The position numbers and the translations under genes were made by a program. This document shows positions 5,401 to 6,417 of a DNA stretch of 6,417 bases, one piece after another. The notes under the pieces were generated by a model that was not told the origin of the DNA, made no database searches, and worked only from the letters and a program-made list of their open reading frames with translations. Within the stretch, counting starts at the first letter, position 1, and each line of letters begins with the position of its first letter. This stretch comes from Granulosicoccus sp965367215 (GTDB lineage Bacteria; Pseudomonadota; Gammaproteobacteria; Granulosicoccales; Granulosicoccaceae): the NCBI GenBank assembly GCA_965367215.1, contig CBDUIJ010000335.1, positions 1 through 6,417 on the forward strand, in the 5' to 3' direction.

Positions 5401-5805
5401 ATGGCTCTATCCAAGAGCGGAAAGGCGGGAAGCAATGTGACGCAACTGGATGCGGTACGCAAGAAGCGTTCGACAAAAGGTACATCAGAGAAAGATTCGA
5501 GCCCTGCATCGACAAAAAAACAATCGACCAAACCGGTCGGTAAGTCAGCTTCAAACAAGGGGACAAAATCGTCAAAAGCCAAGGGAGGTTCAAGTGAACT
5601 GGATGAGGGAGCTGAAAAAGACAAGGCCGCCACCCCCGAGAAACCTGTCGACGATGTAAAGGCGAAAGCCAAGCCTCGTGTCAGCAATCGGCGATTCGAC
5701 ACCGAAAAGGTGGAAAGAATCAAGGCCGCCATTGCTGCCGGGGAGTACGAAATCAATTATCTGCAAGTGGCTGACAAGTTCATCGAACATGAACGTTACG
5801 CCTGA
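5401..5805 (+). CDS. flgM: Anti-sigma28 factor FlgM with an extended basic N-terminus
   Basis: A 134-residue protein whose C-terminal third (about 98-131, RFDTEKVERIKAAIAAGEYE and onward to LQVADKFIEHE) matches the sigma28-binding region of FlgM. FlgM binds FliA and blocks late flagellar transcription; it is exported through the finished hook-basal body, freeing FliA. The first 95 residues are low-complexity, rich in Lys, Ser, Thr and Ala, and surely disordered. Most FlgM proteins are near 100 residues, so this tail is expanded and unusually basic. ATG follows a clear SD (GAGGA, eight bases upstream). The usual neighbours flgA and flgN are absent; the gene instead stands divergent to fleQ, with its target fliA in the opposing operon. 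The C-terminal match is strong, but the family assignment rests on about 35 residues. Confidence 0.85.
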   Translation: MALSKSGKAGSNVTQLDAVRKKRSTKGTSEKDSSPASTKKQSTKPVGKSASNKGTKSSKAKGGSSELDEGAEKDKAATPEKPVDDVKAKAKPRVSNRRFDTEKVERIKAAIAAGEYEINYLQVADKFIEHERYA

Positions 5806-5819
5806 TCTGAAACTTATCC

Positions 5820-5844
5820 GTCCCTTGCAACTCTGTTGAGGGAC
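5820..5844 (+). other. Hairpin just after flgM
   Basis: GTCCCT (5820-5825) pairs with AGGGAC (5839-5844), and inside it CAAC pairs with GTTG around a TCT loop, with a 2-nt bulge. It begins 15 bp after the flgM stop. No T-run follows, so it is at best a weak terminator; it may protect the 3' end of the flgM message or separate its expression from the next gene. Confidence 0.4.
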
Positions 5845-5868
5845 GATTCCCATACGTGTGCGGTGCTG

Positions 5869-6381
5869 ATGATGAAATACAAACGAGCGATCGTTTCCTG
5901 GTTGATAGTTCTCTGGATGAGCTATGTATTTCTCGGATCGCTGCCCTACAAGTTCAGCAAGCACCCCGATACACAACACATCTTCGGCACCATTGGCGAC
6001 TGGCTGGGCACGATCATCGGGCCCGGCATCGGCAAACTGTTCAGCGAACTGGGTGCCTACGTTATCGGCAGCTTCGAACTGATCACCGCTATCGTATTAT
6101 TGCTGCCAGCTCTGCTGTGGGTAGTCGCAAGACAGAGAGGCACCTATTTTGGTGTTACCCGACGCAGGATTCACATGTTCGGGGGTCTCATGGCATCGGC
6201 AGTCATGGCCGGGGCCGTCTTCTTCCATCTCGTCTCCCCTCTGGGGGTCGAGGTCCTGCATGAGGGTGAGAGTGACGGAGGCAGTCTGTTCTATGCGGCC
6301 CTGTCCATTCTGATTCTCGGCCTGGTGCTGTTCGCGATCAATCGTGGCTGGACAGATGAGGAGCGCTACGCTCAGAAGTGA
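5869..6381 (+). CDS. Four-helix DoxX-like inner-membrane protein, function unknown
   Basis: A 170-residue membrane protein with four hydrophobic segments at about 7-24, 62-86, 102-124 and 139-157. This layout, with the loop containing PYKF (26-29) and the GSFEL motif (67-71) at the start of helix 2, resembles the DoxX-like family of small membrane proteins, whose roles are mostly unknown. Other marked stretches are GAVFFHLVSPLG (115-126) and a DGGSLFY turn (136-142) before helix 4. There is no signal peptide beyond the first helix. ATG at 5869 or the next codon (5872) is the likely start; the SD is weak (GGTG) and the reading frame is open back to a TTG at 5836. It lies 63 bp after flgM on the same strand, across a hairpin, so co-transcription is possible. 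No link to motility is visible in its sequence. Confidence 0.75.
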   Translation: MMKYKRAIVSWLIVLWMSYVFLGSLPYKFSKHPDTQHIFGTIGDWLGTIIGPGIGKLFSELGAYVIGSFELITAIVLLLPALLWVVARQRGTYFGVTRRRIHMFGGLMASAVMAGAVFFHLVSPLGVEVLHEGESDGGSLFYAALSILILGLVLFAINRGWTDEERYAQK

Positions 6382-6417
6382 GGCTGATCAACGCCTGCGC
6401 GACCGTCGTTTGCCGAC

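Noticed and set aside
5243..5979. Minus-strand open frames antisense to flgM and the following gene
   Set aside because: They mirror the flgM frame, have low-complexity translations and no SD or family match.
6382..6417. Possible 3' end of a convergent minus-strand gene (basic tail VGKRRSRRR then stop at 6390-6388)
   Set aside because: Only nine codons are visible and another minus-strand frame also ends nearby, so no gene can be supported from 36 bases.

Overview
The window looks like the chromosome of a flagellated gammaproteobacterium. The clues are FleQ, FleN and FliA of the Pseudomonas/Vibrio-type polar-flagellum hierarchy (not FlhDC), a tRNA-Glu close to the enterobacterial sequence, and moderate GC with short, SD-led gene junctions. 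The exact genus cannot be fixed from sequence alone. No insertion sequence, phage gene or CRISPR array is visible.

Layout: on the minus strand, read from right to left, lie fleQ (4953-3481), a 203-bp gap with a sigma54-type promoter candidate and two inverted repeats, fleN/flhG (3277-2324), fliA (2310-1582), a small tail-anchored GYF-like protein gene (1571-1131), a gene for a GAF-like plus degenerate GGDEF protein (1073-135), and the 5' part of a tRNA-Glu gene (46-1, cut by the window edge). The spacing from fleN through the GYF gene is 10-13 bp, so these form an operon; the GGDEF gene follows after 57 bp. On the plus strand, divergent from fleQ across 447 bp, lie a FlgM-type anti-sigma28 gene (5401-5805) and a four-helix DoxX-like membrane protein gene (5869-6381).

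How it works together (family knowledge plus inference): FleQ activates sigma54 flagellar promoters and responds to c-di-GMP. FleN restrains FleQ and helps set flagellar number. FliA is the late-class sigma28 factor, and FlgM holds FliA inactive until the hook-basal body is finished. All four transcriptional switches of flagellar assembly thus sit within about 3.6 kb without a structural flagellar gene, and without the usual flhA-flhF genes next to fleN. The operon continues with a protein that has probably lost diguanylate cyclase activity but keeps the c-di-GMP-binding RxxD I-site, so a second c-di-GMP receptor may be co-expressed with the FleQ/FleN/FliA module.

The most interesting non-coding stretch is 4954-5400. 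Its fleQ-proximal half carries back-to-back intrinsic-terminator-like hairpins on both strands made of interchangeable GCCGA/TCGGC segments, which could be an attenuator or the end of a small RNA. Several short repeats and overlapping promoter-like motifs lie further upstream.
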